The notes under the pieces: generated by a model
Told to the model about the DNA's origin: nothing
Seen by the model: the letters and a program-made list of their open reading frames with translations, nothing else
Databases searched by the model: none
Shown here: in pieces, positions 7,644 to 15,584 of the stretch
Layout of the letters: the number at the start of each line of letters is the position of its first letter
How positions within the stretch are numbered: position 1 is the stretch's first letter
Assembly (NCBI GenBank): GCA_900539255.1
Contig: UQBJ01000024.1
Location: 1 to 30,893 of the forward strand
Source: an uncultured Campylobacter sp.
GTDB taxonomy: Bacteria > Campylobacterota > Campylobacteria > Campylobacterales > Campylobacteraceae
Reading direction: 5' to 3'
DNA length: 30,893 bases
Program-made: the position numbers and the translations under genes

Positions 7644-8135
7644 TTATTTTAAATTTTTAAAACTTATGTTTAGCTCTAAATTCAGCTCTTTGACGAGTTT
7701 CATCACGGCTTGCAAATCATCGATTTGCTTTGCGCTCACACGCACTTCATCGCCGCGAATTTGCGAGCTTACTTTGAGTTTGCTGTCTTTGATGGCTTTG
7801 TTGATTTTTTTGGCGTTTTCGCTGTCTATGGAGTTATTTACCTTTAAATTTAGGCGTGTCAAAGCCCCGCTCGTTCTGCCTTGCTCCTGTATGGCGGCTG
7901 GGTTAATGCCCCTTTTGATGAGCTTTGAGATGAGTATATCCTTTAAAGGCTCGATTTTACCATCACTTGAAGATGAAAGCGTAAAAACGCTGTCCTTTTC
8001 ATTCAGCTCAAATTCCGCCTGAACGCCCTTAAAATCATAGCGCGTTTCAAGCTCCTTTTTAGCTTGCTCCAAAGCGTTTTTAAGCTCCTGCACGCTTACC
8101 TCGCCGCTTATGTCAAAACTATGCTCACTTGCCAT
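7644..8135 (-). CDS. yajQ: YajQ-family nucleotide-binding protein
   Basis: A 163-residue protein of the DUF520/YajQ family, which folds as two ferredoxin-like domains and binds nucleotides; some members bind cyclic-di-GMP and act as regulators, but the cellular role in Campylobacter is not settled. The opening SFDISGEVSVQELKNA, the ELETRYDFKG segment near residues 28-37 and the KxINKxIKDSKLKVxSQIRGDEVRV stretch (about 109-133) are family signatures, and the length is usual. It is the last gene of a minus-strand operon; its start overlaps the end of the dehydrogenase gene by 11 bases. After the stop there is only AT-rich sequence and no clear terminator. Confidence 0.93.
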   Translation of the reverse strand: MASEHSFDISGEVSVQELKNALEQAKKELETRYDFKGVQAEFELNEKDSVFTLSSSSDGKIEPLKDILISKLIKRGINPAAIQEQGRTSGALTRLNLKVNNSIDSENAKKINKAIKDSKLKVSSQIRGDEVRVSAKQIDDLQAVMKLVKELNLELNISFKNLK

Positions 8136-9066
8136 TTTTGCTCCATTCGACTAAATTTTCAAAAACCATTTTGATGAGTTTGTTCATCGACTCCTCGCTC
8201 GCAAAGGCTATGTGCGGGGTGATGATGAGATTTTGCTTGTTTTTGATGCTTAAAAGTGGGTGATTTGCTCTCATCGGTTCGCTTTCAAGCACATCAAGGG
8301 CGGCTTTGAAAGGCTTTTTGTCAAGCATTAGGGCTAAATCCTCTTCATTTACTATGCCCCCACGCCCTACATTGATGAGTATTGCGCCCTCCTTTAACAA
8401 AGCCATTTCTTTTTGGGTGATGAGATTTTTGGTTTTGTCATTTAAAGGCGCGTGTATGCTGATAAAATCGCAGCTTGAAAGCAAATCATTTAAAGGAAGT
8501 TGCTTAAATTCAGCGTTGTTGTTCGCCCCAGAAGTTGAGCTGTAAAAAACCTGCGCTCCAAAGGCTTGGGCTACCTTTGCGACTTCTTTTCCTATCGCGC
8601 CAAGTCCTATGATGCCGTATTTCTTGCCCGCAAGCGTGTAAGTCGTGCGCGAAAAGTCCGTGAAAATGTCGCTCTTGCACCATTTGCCACTTTTAGTAAA
8701 TTCATCATAATAAATGATTTCATTCAAAAAGGCAAAAAGCAGCGCAAAGGTGTGCTGTGTAACGCTTTGCGTGGAGTAGCCAGCGACATTTTTCACGGCT
8801 ATGCCCTTGCTTTTAGCATACTCAACGGCTATGTTGTTCGTGCCTGTGGCGGTTTCTAAAATGAGCTTTAGATTTGTGGCGTTTAGGACGGCTTCATCAA
8901 GCACGACCTTATTTACCATAGCCACATCAGCATCCTTTAAACGCTCTATCACCTTGTCTTTTGGCGTTAAATCATAGCTCACAAAGTCCCCAAACTCCCT
9001 AAACGCGCTCAAATCAGCATTTCCCAAAGTAGCCGCGTCCAAACATACGATTTTTAGCTTACTCAT
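8125..9066 (-). CDS. D-2-hydroxyacid dehydrogenase (NAD-dependent)
   Basis: A cytoplasmic oxidoreductase of the D-isomer 2-hydroxyacid dehydrogenase family, interconverting a 2-hydroxyacid and its 2-oxoacid with NAD(P). The 313 residues give a catalytic half, then the Rossmann loop GLGAIG at 154-159, the active-site arginine in VGRGG (R235), the acidic DVLESEP (E263) and the histidine in TPHIAFAS (H285), which form the standard triad. The substrate cannot be told from sequence; hydroxypyruvate or glycerate type is likely because the chain lacks the ACT domain of SerA. It sits two bases after the ATP-grasp gene and overlaps yajQ, so the three genes are almost certainly one transcript. It is intact. 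Confidence 0.92.
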   Translation of the reverse strand: MSKLKIVCLDAATLGNADLSAFREFGDFVSYDLTPKDKVIERLKDADVAMVNKVVLDEAVLNATNLKLILETATGTNNIAVEYAKSKGIAVKNVAGYSTQSVTQHTFALLFAFLNEIIYYDEFTKSGKWCKSDIFTDFSRTTYTLAGKKYGIIGLGAIGKEVAKVAQAFGAQVFYSSTSGANNNAEFKQLPLNDLLSSCDFISIHAPLNDKTKNLITQKEMALLKEGAILINVGRGGIVNEEDLALMLDKKPFKAALDVLESEPMRANHPLLSIKNKQNLIITPHIAFASEESMNKLIKMVFENLVEWSKNGK

Positions 9067-9068
9067 CT

Positions 9069-10238
9069 TTACTCCTTTATAATGTGTCCTACAAATTTAG
9101 CGTAATTATCAAGCACCAGCCCGCCCTTGCGAAAGCCCAGCCCACAGCCCTCATAAGCAAAGAAAACCCCCGCTTGATAAAGCTCGTTTTTGCACTCGTT
9201 AAACTCGCAAAACTCTTGATAAATGAATTTTTCGTTGCCATAATCCCCAGCCGTTTCAAAGCTCACTTGCCCGTTAGCCTCGATGATAGCGACATTTGCG
9301 CCCTCTCTGCCAAAGAGCGGTTTTTTCACGCATTTTTTGCCTTGCAAAGGTTTATCGCTTGTTTCAAGCAGTAATGGGTGGTTTGGATAAAGCTCCCACA
9401 GCACTTTGAGTATGCCCTTGCTTTGAAAAAGTAAGGTGTAAGCGGGGTTTAAGATGATAGCTTTTTGATTTTTCATCACTTGCGTCAAAAGCACTGCCAG
9501 CTCGCCCTCTTCGATGGCAATGCTCTCCCAAGGAATGAGCTTAAAGAAGTATTCATAATTTACCCCGTCTTTAAAAACGCCATCAACGGAGAATTCTACC
9601 TCATCGATATAAGCAAACGCCGTCTCAAAGCCAGCCTCACGCGCGATATGCTCCAAAAGGCGAGTAGTAAGGGCGTCCTCATCGTTTGCAAGGCTTGAAA
9701 AAAGGATTTTCCAGCCCTTATAATACTCCTCAAAGCCCTCAACGCTTTCTTCAAGCGTGATAAGCCGCTTGAAATTGTCCATCAAGCTCTCATAAATGCT
9801 GTTAAACTGCTCTTGTTCGTTAAAATTGTTTTGTTTAAGCAAAGCCCACTGCAAAATGGCTGCTTCAAAAAGCGAAGTGGGCGTATCAGCGTTAAATTCA
9901 ATGAGCTTAATGCCCCTTTTATCAAGCCCGCCAGCCAAGTCAAACCGCCCATACAAGTGCCAATGCACATCATTGTCCCAGCTCATTTTTATCGCATCAA
10001 CAAGGCTAAAAGGTATGCCAAGCTCGGCAAAGCGGTTATTGTCGATGACATTTTGCGCCGCTGCGACATACATATCGTAAAGCTCGTTAGCCGCCTTGTA
10101 GTAGGCGTTTGCCTCGCTTGCGCTCACGCAAACAAGCTCATCGGCTATGTAAGAGCTGCCGTCCTTGTCCGTGTGCCACGAAAAGCCCATTTGCTCTAAA
10201 AAATCCTGCCGCAAAGGGGAAACTTTAATCAAATTCAT
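9069..10238 (-). CDS. Glutathionylspermidine synthase-like ATP-grasp ligase
   Basis: A 389-residue protein matching the C-terminal synthetase (ATP-grasp) domain of the GspSA family. HLYGRFDLAGG (about 95-105) and KLIEFNADTPTSLFEAA (111-127) reproduce the family's R-F-D and E-x-N-A-D-T-P-T-S metal and nucleotide motifs, and KKPLFGREGANV lies near residue 310. The N-terminal amidase of the E. coli bifunctional enzyme is absent, as in many stand-alone relatives. The expected reaction is ATP-dependent amide bond formation between a carboxylate and an amine, but glutathionylspermidine itself is doubtful because Campylobacter is not known to make glutathione. It is the first gene of the operon, with AGGA upstream and a TATAAT promoter at 10306-10311. 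The true substrate is unknown. Confidence 0.87.
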   Translation of the reverse strand: MNLIKVSPLRQDFLEQMGFSWHTDKDGSSYIADELVCVSASEANAYYKAANELYDMYVAAAQNVIDNNRFAELGIPFSLVDAIKMSWDNDVHWHLYGRFDLAGGLDKRGIKLIEFNADTPTSLFEAAILQWALLKQNNFNEQEQFNSIYESLMDNFKRLITLEESVEGFEEYYKGWKILFSSLANDEDALTTRLLEHIAREAGFETAFAYIDEVEFSVDGVFKDGVNYEYFFKLIPWESIAIEEGELAVLLTQVMKNQKAIILNPAYTLLFQSKGILKVLWELYPNHPLLLETSDKPLQGKKCVKKPLFGREGANVAIIEANGQVSFETAGDYGNEKFIYQEFCEFNECKNELYQAGVFFAYEGCGLGFRKGGLVLDNYAKFVGHIIKE

Positions 10239-10583
10239 TTATCTTGTCCTTTTTGCTATCTCGCGCCTTGTTGTGGCTTATCTTTAAAGCCTAAAAATTT
10301 GTGTCATTATAGCAATAAAAGGCAAATTTTAAGCCTGCATTGTGAAATTTTGTTGATAAAATAATTTTGCTTGTAAAAATTCAGCTTTTTTTAAATTTTC
10401 GAGCAGTTTTCACAAAAAAGGCGTGCAATGATGAAATATCACGCGTTTGAAAACTTGCTTGTGATGACACGATAGCAATGCTTTGAGATGAATTCTTGTG
10501 TATTTACTCCATAATATCGAAAATGTCTTGAATTTAAGTATTATTTTACATTTCTAGCAAAATGCCCTGAATTGAGTGCGATT
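10239..10583. other. Intergenic region between two minus-strand units
   Basis: About 345 bases without a gene. The right part is AT-rich with no REP-like repeat; the left part holds the operon promoter at 10306-10311. No transfer RNA or clear terminator is seen after the tyrA stop at 10584. Confidence 0.5.
10306..10311 (-). promoter_or_regulatory. Promoter of the ATP-grasp / dehydrogenase / yajQ operon
   Basis: A perfect TATAAT on the minus strand, preceded by TTTTATTGC, lies about 68 bases before the ATG at 10238. The leader between them contains AAGCC and GGCTT-type strings but I see no recognised riboswitch. Confidence 0.5.
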
Positions 10584-11420
10584 TTATAGGATTTCGCGTA
10601 GGGTGTTTGCCTTGCTCATCCACGATTTAAGGGCGTTTTCATCGTTGTTTGCTATCATTTGCTTGCAAAATTCTAGCTCTTTTTGAAAATGCTCTATGCT
10701 TGAAATGAGGTTGTTTTTATTTTGCGTAAAAATGCTCTCCCACATTGCTGGGCTTGACTTTGCGATACGACTCATTCCGCGAAATGAACCGCCTGCTAAA
10801 TGCACTATGTCTTTTTTGTCCTCTTCTTTCATCACAAAATTTGCTAGCGCAAAGCTTATGGCGTGGGGCAAATGCGAGATAATCGCCGCGTGATGGTCGT
10901 GTGAAGTGCTGTCCATAAAGACGATTTTCATTCCAAGATGAGAGAAAATCTCCACAGCGCGCTTTTGGTGCATATCATCAGCCGTTTCGCTGTCGCACAG
11001 AACGCACACCGCACCGCTGTAAAGTTCTTTAAAAGCTGCACTTGCGCCGCTGTTTTCCGTGCCACACATAGGGTGAGCGTAGATGATATGGGGCTTTAAA
11101 GCCTTTGGAGTGGCTTTAACTATCTTTGTTTTGGTGCTTCCAAGCTCAATGAGCGTGGTGCTTTGGGGCAGGTTTTCAAGCTCTTTGACAAGGGATACTA
11201 TCGCATCAACAGGCGTTGCAAGCACGACTATGTCGCAGTTTGCTAGCTCTTGTGGGTTAAATTCGCTCATCAACTCGTGGATTAAGCCAAGTTTTAAGGC
11301 TAAATTTGCATTTTCTTTGTCTATATCATAACCCAAAACGCAAGAAATAAATTTATTTTCTTTTAGGCAAAGTCCCAAACTACCGCCCATTAAGCCAAGT
11401 CCGACAATCGCTACTTTCAT
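10584..11420 (-). CDS. tyrA: Prephenate dehydrogenase
   Basis: Oxidatively decarboxylates prephenate to 4-hydroxyphenylpyruvate with NAD, the committed step to tyrosine. The Rossmann loop GLGLMGGS sits at residues 7-14. YAHPMCGTENSG, near residues 114-125, carries the catalytic-region histidine and the G-x-E-x-S/G motif. ISHLPHAISFALA, at about 182-194, is the substrate-binding helix with the H-x-x-H pattern. At 278 residues it is a monofunctional enzyme without chorismate mutase or ACT domains. Two ATGs stand in tandem; the second (11420) is six bases after AAGGA and is preferred, while the first (11423) is only three. It is divergent from bamA with overlapping -10 elements between them. Confidence 0.93.
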   Translation of the reverse strand: MKVAIVGLGLMGGSLGLCLKENKFISCVLGYDIDKENANLALKLGLIHELMSEFNPQELANCDIVVLATPVDAIVSLVKELENLPQSTTLIELGSTKTKIVKATPKALKPHIIYAHPMCGTENSGASAAFKELYSGAVCVLCDSETADDMHQKRAVEIFSHLGMKIVFMDSTSHDHHAAIISHLPHAISFALANFVMKEEDKKDIVHLAGGSFRGMSRIAKSSPAMWESIFTQNKNNLISSIEHFQKELEFCKQMIANNDENALKSWMSKANTLREIL

Positions 11421-11459
11421 CATTTATCCTTTGCAAACTTTTTATTAAAGTTTTTAGGC

Positions 11460-11466
11460 TATTATA
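11460..11466. promoter_or_regulatory. Overlapping divergent -10 elements for tyrA and bamA
   Basis: On the minus strand TATAAT (11461-11466) is preceded by TTG and lies about 40 bases before tyrA. On the plus strand TATTAT (11460-11465) lies 33 bases before the bamA ATG. The two sites occupy the same bases, so RNA polymerase cannot use both at once. Confidence 0.4.
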
Positions 11467-11498
11467 CAAGTTTATTTTTGAATTTTAGGTAAAAATTG

Positions 11499-13838
11499 AT
11501 GAAAAATTTATTTTGTCTTTGTCTTTTTGTCGGCTTTTTGTGCGCTGCGCCCTTGCAGGAAGTGAAATTTAAAGGATTAAGCCAGCTTTCAAATGAAAGC
11601 GCCTTTGGTATCACGGGGCTTAAACTCGGCGAGGAAATAGACGGCGAAAAGGTCAATCAAGCGATTTTACGGCTTTATGAGCAAGGGTATTTCAACGACA
11701 TCTTTGTCGAGCAAAACGGCGGAGTGCTTGAATTTACGCTCAAACAAAGGCGAAGTATCGCGCGTATCAACATAACAGGCGTTGCGTCAAATGACACCAA
11801 GCAAATCAACGAAGTGCTTAACATAAAGCAAGGCAATCTCTACGATGAGGGCGTTGTCAAAGAAGCGGCTGAACGCATAAGAATGTATTATGAAGTGCGA
11901 GGCTACTTTGACACTGTGGTAGAAACTTCTACAAAGGATTTAAACAACACCACGAGCTTGCAGCTTGACTTTGAGGTTAATCGTGGCGAAAATATCATCA
12001 TACAAAATGTAAATTTAATAGGCAGCCAAAAGCTCAGTTATAGCAATGTCGAGCCTTTCATCGCCAACAAAGAAAAAGAATTTATGGGCTGGATGTGGGG
12101 GCGAAATGACGGGGCTTTAAAGGTTTTTGAGCTTTCAAACGACAGCGCAAGGATAAATGATGAGTATATGAAAAGAGGCTATTTAGACGCTAAAATAAGC
12201 TCGCCCGCCCTACAAAGTGATATGCAAACTTACACGGCTGATTTGAGTTATTTTATCAAAGAGGGCGTGCGCTACAAAATCACAAGCATTAGCATAGAAA
12301 ATCCCGTCTTTGACAGCGAGGCAAACGAAAAAAAAGTAAAAAAACTTAAAAGCAAGGTCGGCAAAATCGCAAATATCGAAAAAATCCGCGCCGACATAGA
12401 AAGCATACAAACAGATACCGCAAATTTAGGCTATGCCTTTGCGCGCGTGTATCCTGATGTGCAAAAAGACGAGGCAAACGGCGAGGCAAAGCTACTTTTT
12501 CGCGTAGTGCCAAATGAAAAAGTCTATATAAGAAATGTCATCATCACGGGCAACTCACGCACAAACGACAGAGTAGTGCGTAGAGAGCTTTATCTCACTG
12601 AGGGCGAGCTTTATCACAAGAGTGATTTAAGGGAGTCCGTTTTTGCCTTGCGCCGTAGTTCTTATTTTGACGAGGCAAACATAAAAGAAGAGCGCGTTGA
12701 TGAAACGCAGGTGGATTTGCTTGTGGAAGTAAAAGAAGCTAGCACGGGCAGCATTTCAGGCGGCATAGGCTGGGGTTCAACGGACGGGCTTTTGCTCAAT
12801 GCTTCACTTTCCGATACAAATATCTTTGGCACGGGCTTGCGAAGCGTGGTGAGCGTGGATTGTGCGGGCTGTTTGTTCAGCAAGGATAGCGGGTATTACA
12901 GCCGTTATAACACCTATCTTTCAGGGCGCATAGGACTTACCAACCCACGCCTTTTTGACAGCCATTATAGCCTTGGCGGTAGCGTGTATGCGAGCGATTA
13001 TAGCTGGTATACAAGCAACTACAACAACAGAACACGCGGTTTTGACATAACGCTTGGGCGAGCTTTTGCAAGGTATTTCAGCGCAGGATTTACTTACAAC
13101 TTTGAAAGCAGCGAGCTTTACGGCATTAGCGATTATCTTACAGCTATCGGCTACAAAGAGGGCAAGAGCATAAAAAGCTCCATAAGCCCATTTATCAGCT
13201 TTAACAACACTGATGATTATTATCTGCCCCGTTCTGGCTTTATCATCAGCACGAGTTTAGAGATAGCAGGCGTGGGCGGAGACCAGCAGTTCATCGCTTC
13301 AAGCTCAAATTTCAACTTTTATCAAGGACTTAAAGACTTCATCGGCTGGGATTTGATTTTGCGTTATAAGGCTAAATTTTACAAGCTTTGGGACACAGGC
13401 TATTTGCCCGTCAATCAACGCGTATTTTTAGGCGGCATAGGCTCGTTGCGTGGATATGGAAGTCGCACAGTAAGCCCTAAAATCAATAATACACGAAACT
13501 ATGAATACGGCGGCACCATAGCGTTTTCAAATTCAGTGGAGTTGAGCTTTCCTATCATCGATCGCGTGAAACTGCGCGGGGCTTTGTTTTTTGACTATGG
13601 CTACATACACGATGAAAAAGACGAAGGGCAAGTTCTTGGACCACGAGATATAGGTAATGGCAGAACGATAGACATAAAATATCCAAGCGAAAGACACATA
13701 CAAAGATACAGCACGGGCATAGCCTTTGAGTGGGTAACGCCTATGGGACCGCTGCAATTTGTCTTTGCCAAACCGCTCAATCCAAAAGACGGCGATGACA
13801 TAGAAAACTTTGAATTCACAATGGGAACGAGATTTTAG
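11499..13838 (+). CDS. bamA: Outer membrane protein assembly factor BamA
   Basis: The essential Omp85 protein that folds beta-barrel proteins into the outer membrane. The 779-residue chain starts with a signal peptide (residues 1 to about 17, ending CAA before PLQEV). Five POTRA domains follow, to about residue 410; the second begins near IARINITGV. A 16-strand barrel then starts near SGGIGWGS. The conserved loop-6 motif is seen as RGY at 651-653, and the chain ends in phenylalanine (F779) after FTMGTR, the usual beta-signal. ATG at 11499 is chosen because AGG lies eight bases upstream; a TTG just before it is not needed. An unusual CAGC pair occurs in an early extracellular loop (VSVDCAGCLFSKD). 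The gene is followed by the accD promoter rather than running into accD directly. Confidence 0.96.
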   Translation: MKNLFCLCLFVGFLCAAPLQEVKFKGLSQLSNESAFGITGLKLGEEIDGEKVNQAILRLYEQGYFNDIFVEQNGGVLEFTLKQRRSIARINITGVASNDTKQINEVLNIKQGNLYDEGVVKEAAERIRMYYEVRGYFDTVVETSTKDLNNTTSLQLDFEVNRGENIIIQNVNLIGSQKLSYSNVEPFIANKEKEFMGWMWGRNDGALKVFELSNDSARINDEYMKRGYLDAKISSPALQSDMQTYTADLSYFIKEGVRYKITSISIENPVFDSEANEKKVKKLKSKVGKIANIEKIRADIESIQTDTANLGYAFARVYPDVQKDEANGEAKLLFRVVPNEKVYIRNVIITGNSRTNDRVVRRELYLTEGELYHKSDLRESVFALRRSSYFDEANIKEERVDETQVDLLVEVKEASTGSISGGIGWGSTDGLLLNASLSDTNIFGTGLRSVVSVDCAGCLFSKDSGYYSRYNTYLSGRIGLTNPRLFDSHYSLGGSVYASDYSWYTSNYNNRTRGFDITLGRAFARYFSAGFTYNFESSELYGISDYLTAIGYKEGKSIKSSISPFISFNNTDDYYLPRSGFIISTSLEIAGVGGDQQFIASSSNFNFYQGLKDFIGWDLILRYKAKFYKLWDTGYLPVNQRVFLGGIGSLRGYGSRTVSPKINNTRNYEYGGTIAFSNSVELSFPIIDRVKLRGALFFDYGYIHDEKDEGQVLGPRDIGNGRTIDIKYPSERHIQRYSTGIAFEWVTPMGPLQFVFAKPLNPKDGDDIENFEFTMGTRF

Positions 13839-13891
13839 CACGAAAGTAGGGAAAAAATTTGCGAAATTTACAAAAAAATTTAAGAATGTGC

Positions 13892-13897
13892 TATAAT
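13892..13897 (+). promoter_or_regulatory. Extended -10 promoter of accD
   Basis: TATAAT preceded by TGTGC (TG-N spacing) and an AT-rich tract, 29 bases before the ATG at 13926. It would drive the compact accD to dusB cluster, in which I see no other internal promoter. Confidence 0.65.
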
Positions 13898-13925
13898 TTT
13901 GCTTTTAAACCAAAAAGAGGATAAA

Positions 13926-14768
13926 ATGAATTTTTTAGACTTTTTTTCAGGCGTTCGCCGCAAGCAAGCCGAGCCAAATGAAGCTCCAAACCACTGGATA
14001 AAGTGCAAAAACTGCAACGCGCTTATGTATTTTAAAGAAATTCAAGCGTGTTTGAGCGTTTGCCCTAAATGTGGCTACCACTTACGCATCACCCCGCAAG
14101 AACGCATTGAAATGCTGTGCGATGAGGGTTCTTTTGTCGAATTTGACGCAAATTTAGAAGCCATTGACCCTTTGAAATTCGTAGATAGCAAATCCTACAA
14201 AAAAAGACTTGAAGAAAACACCCAAAAAACAGGGCGTAAAAGCGCAGCCATAAGCGGAGAGTGCCTCATCGATGGGCGCAAGGTTCAGCTTGTCATTTTT
14301 GATTTTGCCTTTATGGGCGGCTCACTTGGCTCTGTGGAGGGCGAAAAGGTTGTCCGCGCCGTGCAAAGAGCTATAAAAACGCAAACTCCGCTTATCATCA
14401 TCAGCGCATCAGGCGGTGCGAGAATGCAAGAAAGCACCTTTTCGCTTATGCAAATGAGCAAAACAAGCGCGGCTTTGAAGCTTTTAAGCGAAGAAAAACT
14501 GCCCTTTATCAGCGTTTTAACTGACCCGACAATGGGCGGAGTGAGCGCGAGTTTTGCTTTTTTAGGCGACATTATCATCGCTGAACCGGGCGCTTTGGTA
14601 GGCTTTGCAGGCGCAAGAGTGATAAAGCAAACCATCGGGGCTGACTTGCCTGAGGGCTTTCAAAAGGCTGAATTTTTGCTCGAACACGGACTCATCGATG
14701 CTATCGTCCCAAGAAGCGAACACAAAAAATTCATCAGCCACTTTTTAGGGCTTTTTGCAAGGAAGTAG
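13926..14768 (+). CDS. accD: Acetyl-CoA carboxylase carboxyltransferase subunit beta
   Basis: Beta subunit of the carboxyltransferase that passes CO2 from biotin to acetyl-CoA, making malonyl-CoA for fatty acid synthesis. The 280-residue protein has the N-terminal four-cysteine zinc ribbon (C27, C30, C46, C49; C42 is extra) and a crotonase-like core with SASGGARMQE and the oxyanion-forming GGVSASFAFLGD. The start is set by AGAGGA five to ten bases upstream; the longer frame beginning at a TTG at 13899 is not supported. The partner genes accA, accB and accC are not in the window. Its stop lies one base before the rlmH start, so the two are translationally linked. Intact. Confidence 0.96.
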   Translation: MNFLDFFSGVRRKQAEPNEAPNHWIKCKNCNALMYFKEIQACLSVCPKCGYHLRITPQERIEMLCDEGSFVEFDANLEAIDPLKFVDSKSYKKRLEENTQKTGRKSAAISGECLIDGRKVQLVIFDFAFMGGSLGSVEGEKVVRAVQRAIKTQTPLIIISASGGARMQESTFSLMQMSKTSAALKLLSEEKLPFISVLTDPTMGGVSASFAFLGDIIIAEPGALVGFAGARVIKQTIGADLPEGFQKAEFLLEHGLIDAIVPRSEHKKFISHFLGLFARK

Positions 14769-14769
14769 C

Positions 14770-15222
14770 GTGCGAATTTCACTCTTTTGTATCCAAAAAA
14801 ATGCGGCTGAATTTGCGCCCTTAAACGAAAAATTTGCTAAACTTGTTTCAAACTACGCAAAATTAGAGCAGCTTTGCGTTTTTAACGCTAAAATCAACGC
14901 CGCGCAAAAGCAAGGACAACTTGCCGCACAGCAAAGCTATGCTGAGCATTTAAAGCCTTATAAAAAGGGCTTTTGCGTGGTTTTAGATGAGAGCGGCAAA
15001 GAATTTACAAGCGTGGAATTTGCAAATTTACTCAAAGATAAAGGCGAAATTTCTTTTTTTATAGGCGGGGCTTTTGGCTTTGACAAGGGCTTTTTGAGCG
15101 AGTTTGACTTGGTGCTTTCGTTAAGCAAACTTACTTTGGCGCACCAAATGGCGAAAATCTTGCTTTTAGAGCAGCTTTATCGGGGCTTTTGTATCTTACA
15201 CAAGCACCCTTATCACAAATAA
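14770..15222 (+). CDS. rlmH: 23S rRNA pseudouridine-1915 N3-methyltransferase RlmH
   Basis: A SPOUT-class methyltransferase that methylates pseudouridine 1915 in helix 69 of 23S rRNA, using AdoMet on assembled ribosomes. The 150-residue length fits the family (about 155). FFIGGAFGFDKGF (about 95-107) is the knot glycine loop, and LTLAHQMAKILLLEQLYRGF leading to HKHPYHK at the C-terminus is diagnostic. I place the start at GTG 14770 because GGAAG (14761-14765) lies four bases upstream and the encoded RISLFCIQK matches the usual N-terminus; a TTG at 14755 would overlap accD without need. It sits in a dense plus-strand cluster. Confidence 0.92.
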   Translation: MRISLFCIQKNAAEFAPLNEKFAKLVSNYAKLEQLCVFNAKINAAQKQGQLAAQQSYAEHLKPYKKGFCVVLDESGKEFTSVEFANLLKDKGEISFFIGGAFGFDKGFLSEFDLVLSLSKLTLAHQMAKILLLEQLYRGFCILHKHPYHK

Positions 15223-15230
15223 GGCAAAGT

Positions 15231-15584
15231 ATGGAAAAAACAGAGTTAGATAAATTTAAAGAGATTTTAGAGACGAGAAAAAGGGCGATTTTAGCCCAGC
15301 TTAATGACAACGCTCAGGATTTACAGGGCTTGCAAGACAGCGCACCAAGCGATAGTGCTGATTTTAGCACCATCAACACCAGCTCACAAATTGAGCAGGC
15401 TATTGCTGAGAATTTGAAAGAAGAATTAAGCGAAATCGCCCTTTCTTTAAACAAAATTCATCAAAACAAATTCGGCATTTGCGAGCTTTGCGAGGGAGAT
15501 ATTGATTTAAACCGCCTTAAAATCAAGCCCCACGCGAGGTATTGTATAAATTGCCGCGAAATCATCGAAAAGGAAAAGAAATGA
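15231..15584 (+). CDS. dksA: DksA/TraR-family RNA polymerase-binding regulator
   Basis: A small secondary-channel regulator that, with or without ppGpp, adjusts initiation at ribosomal and amino-acid promoters. The 117-residue protein has a helical hairpin (about 1-75) with the tip motif D-x-x-D (D41, D44) and a C-terminal four-cysteine zinc finger (C84, C87, C105, C108) in GICELCEG and RYCINCRE. It is shorter than E. coli DksA (151 residues) but similar to what I recall of the C. jejuni DksA-like protein. The start at 15231 follows AAGG by six bases; the frame open from 15189 is not needed. Its TGA overlaps the next ATG. Confidence 0.88.
   Translation: MEKTELDKFKEILETRKRAILAQLNDNAQDLQGLQDSAPSDSADFSTINTSSQIEQAIAENLKEELSEIALSLNKIHQNKFGICELCEGDIDLNRLKIKPHARYCINCREIIEKEKK

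Noticed and set aside
10239..10583. Possible riboswitch or tRNA in the gap beside tyrA
   Set aside because: I found no cloverleaf, no known aptamer signature and no strong terminator; only a -10 element is supported.
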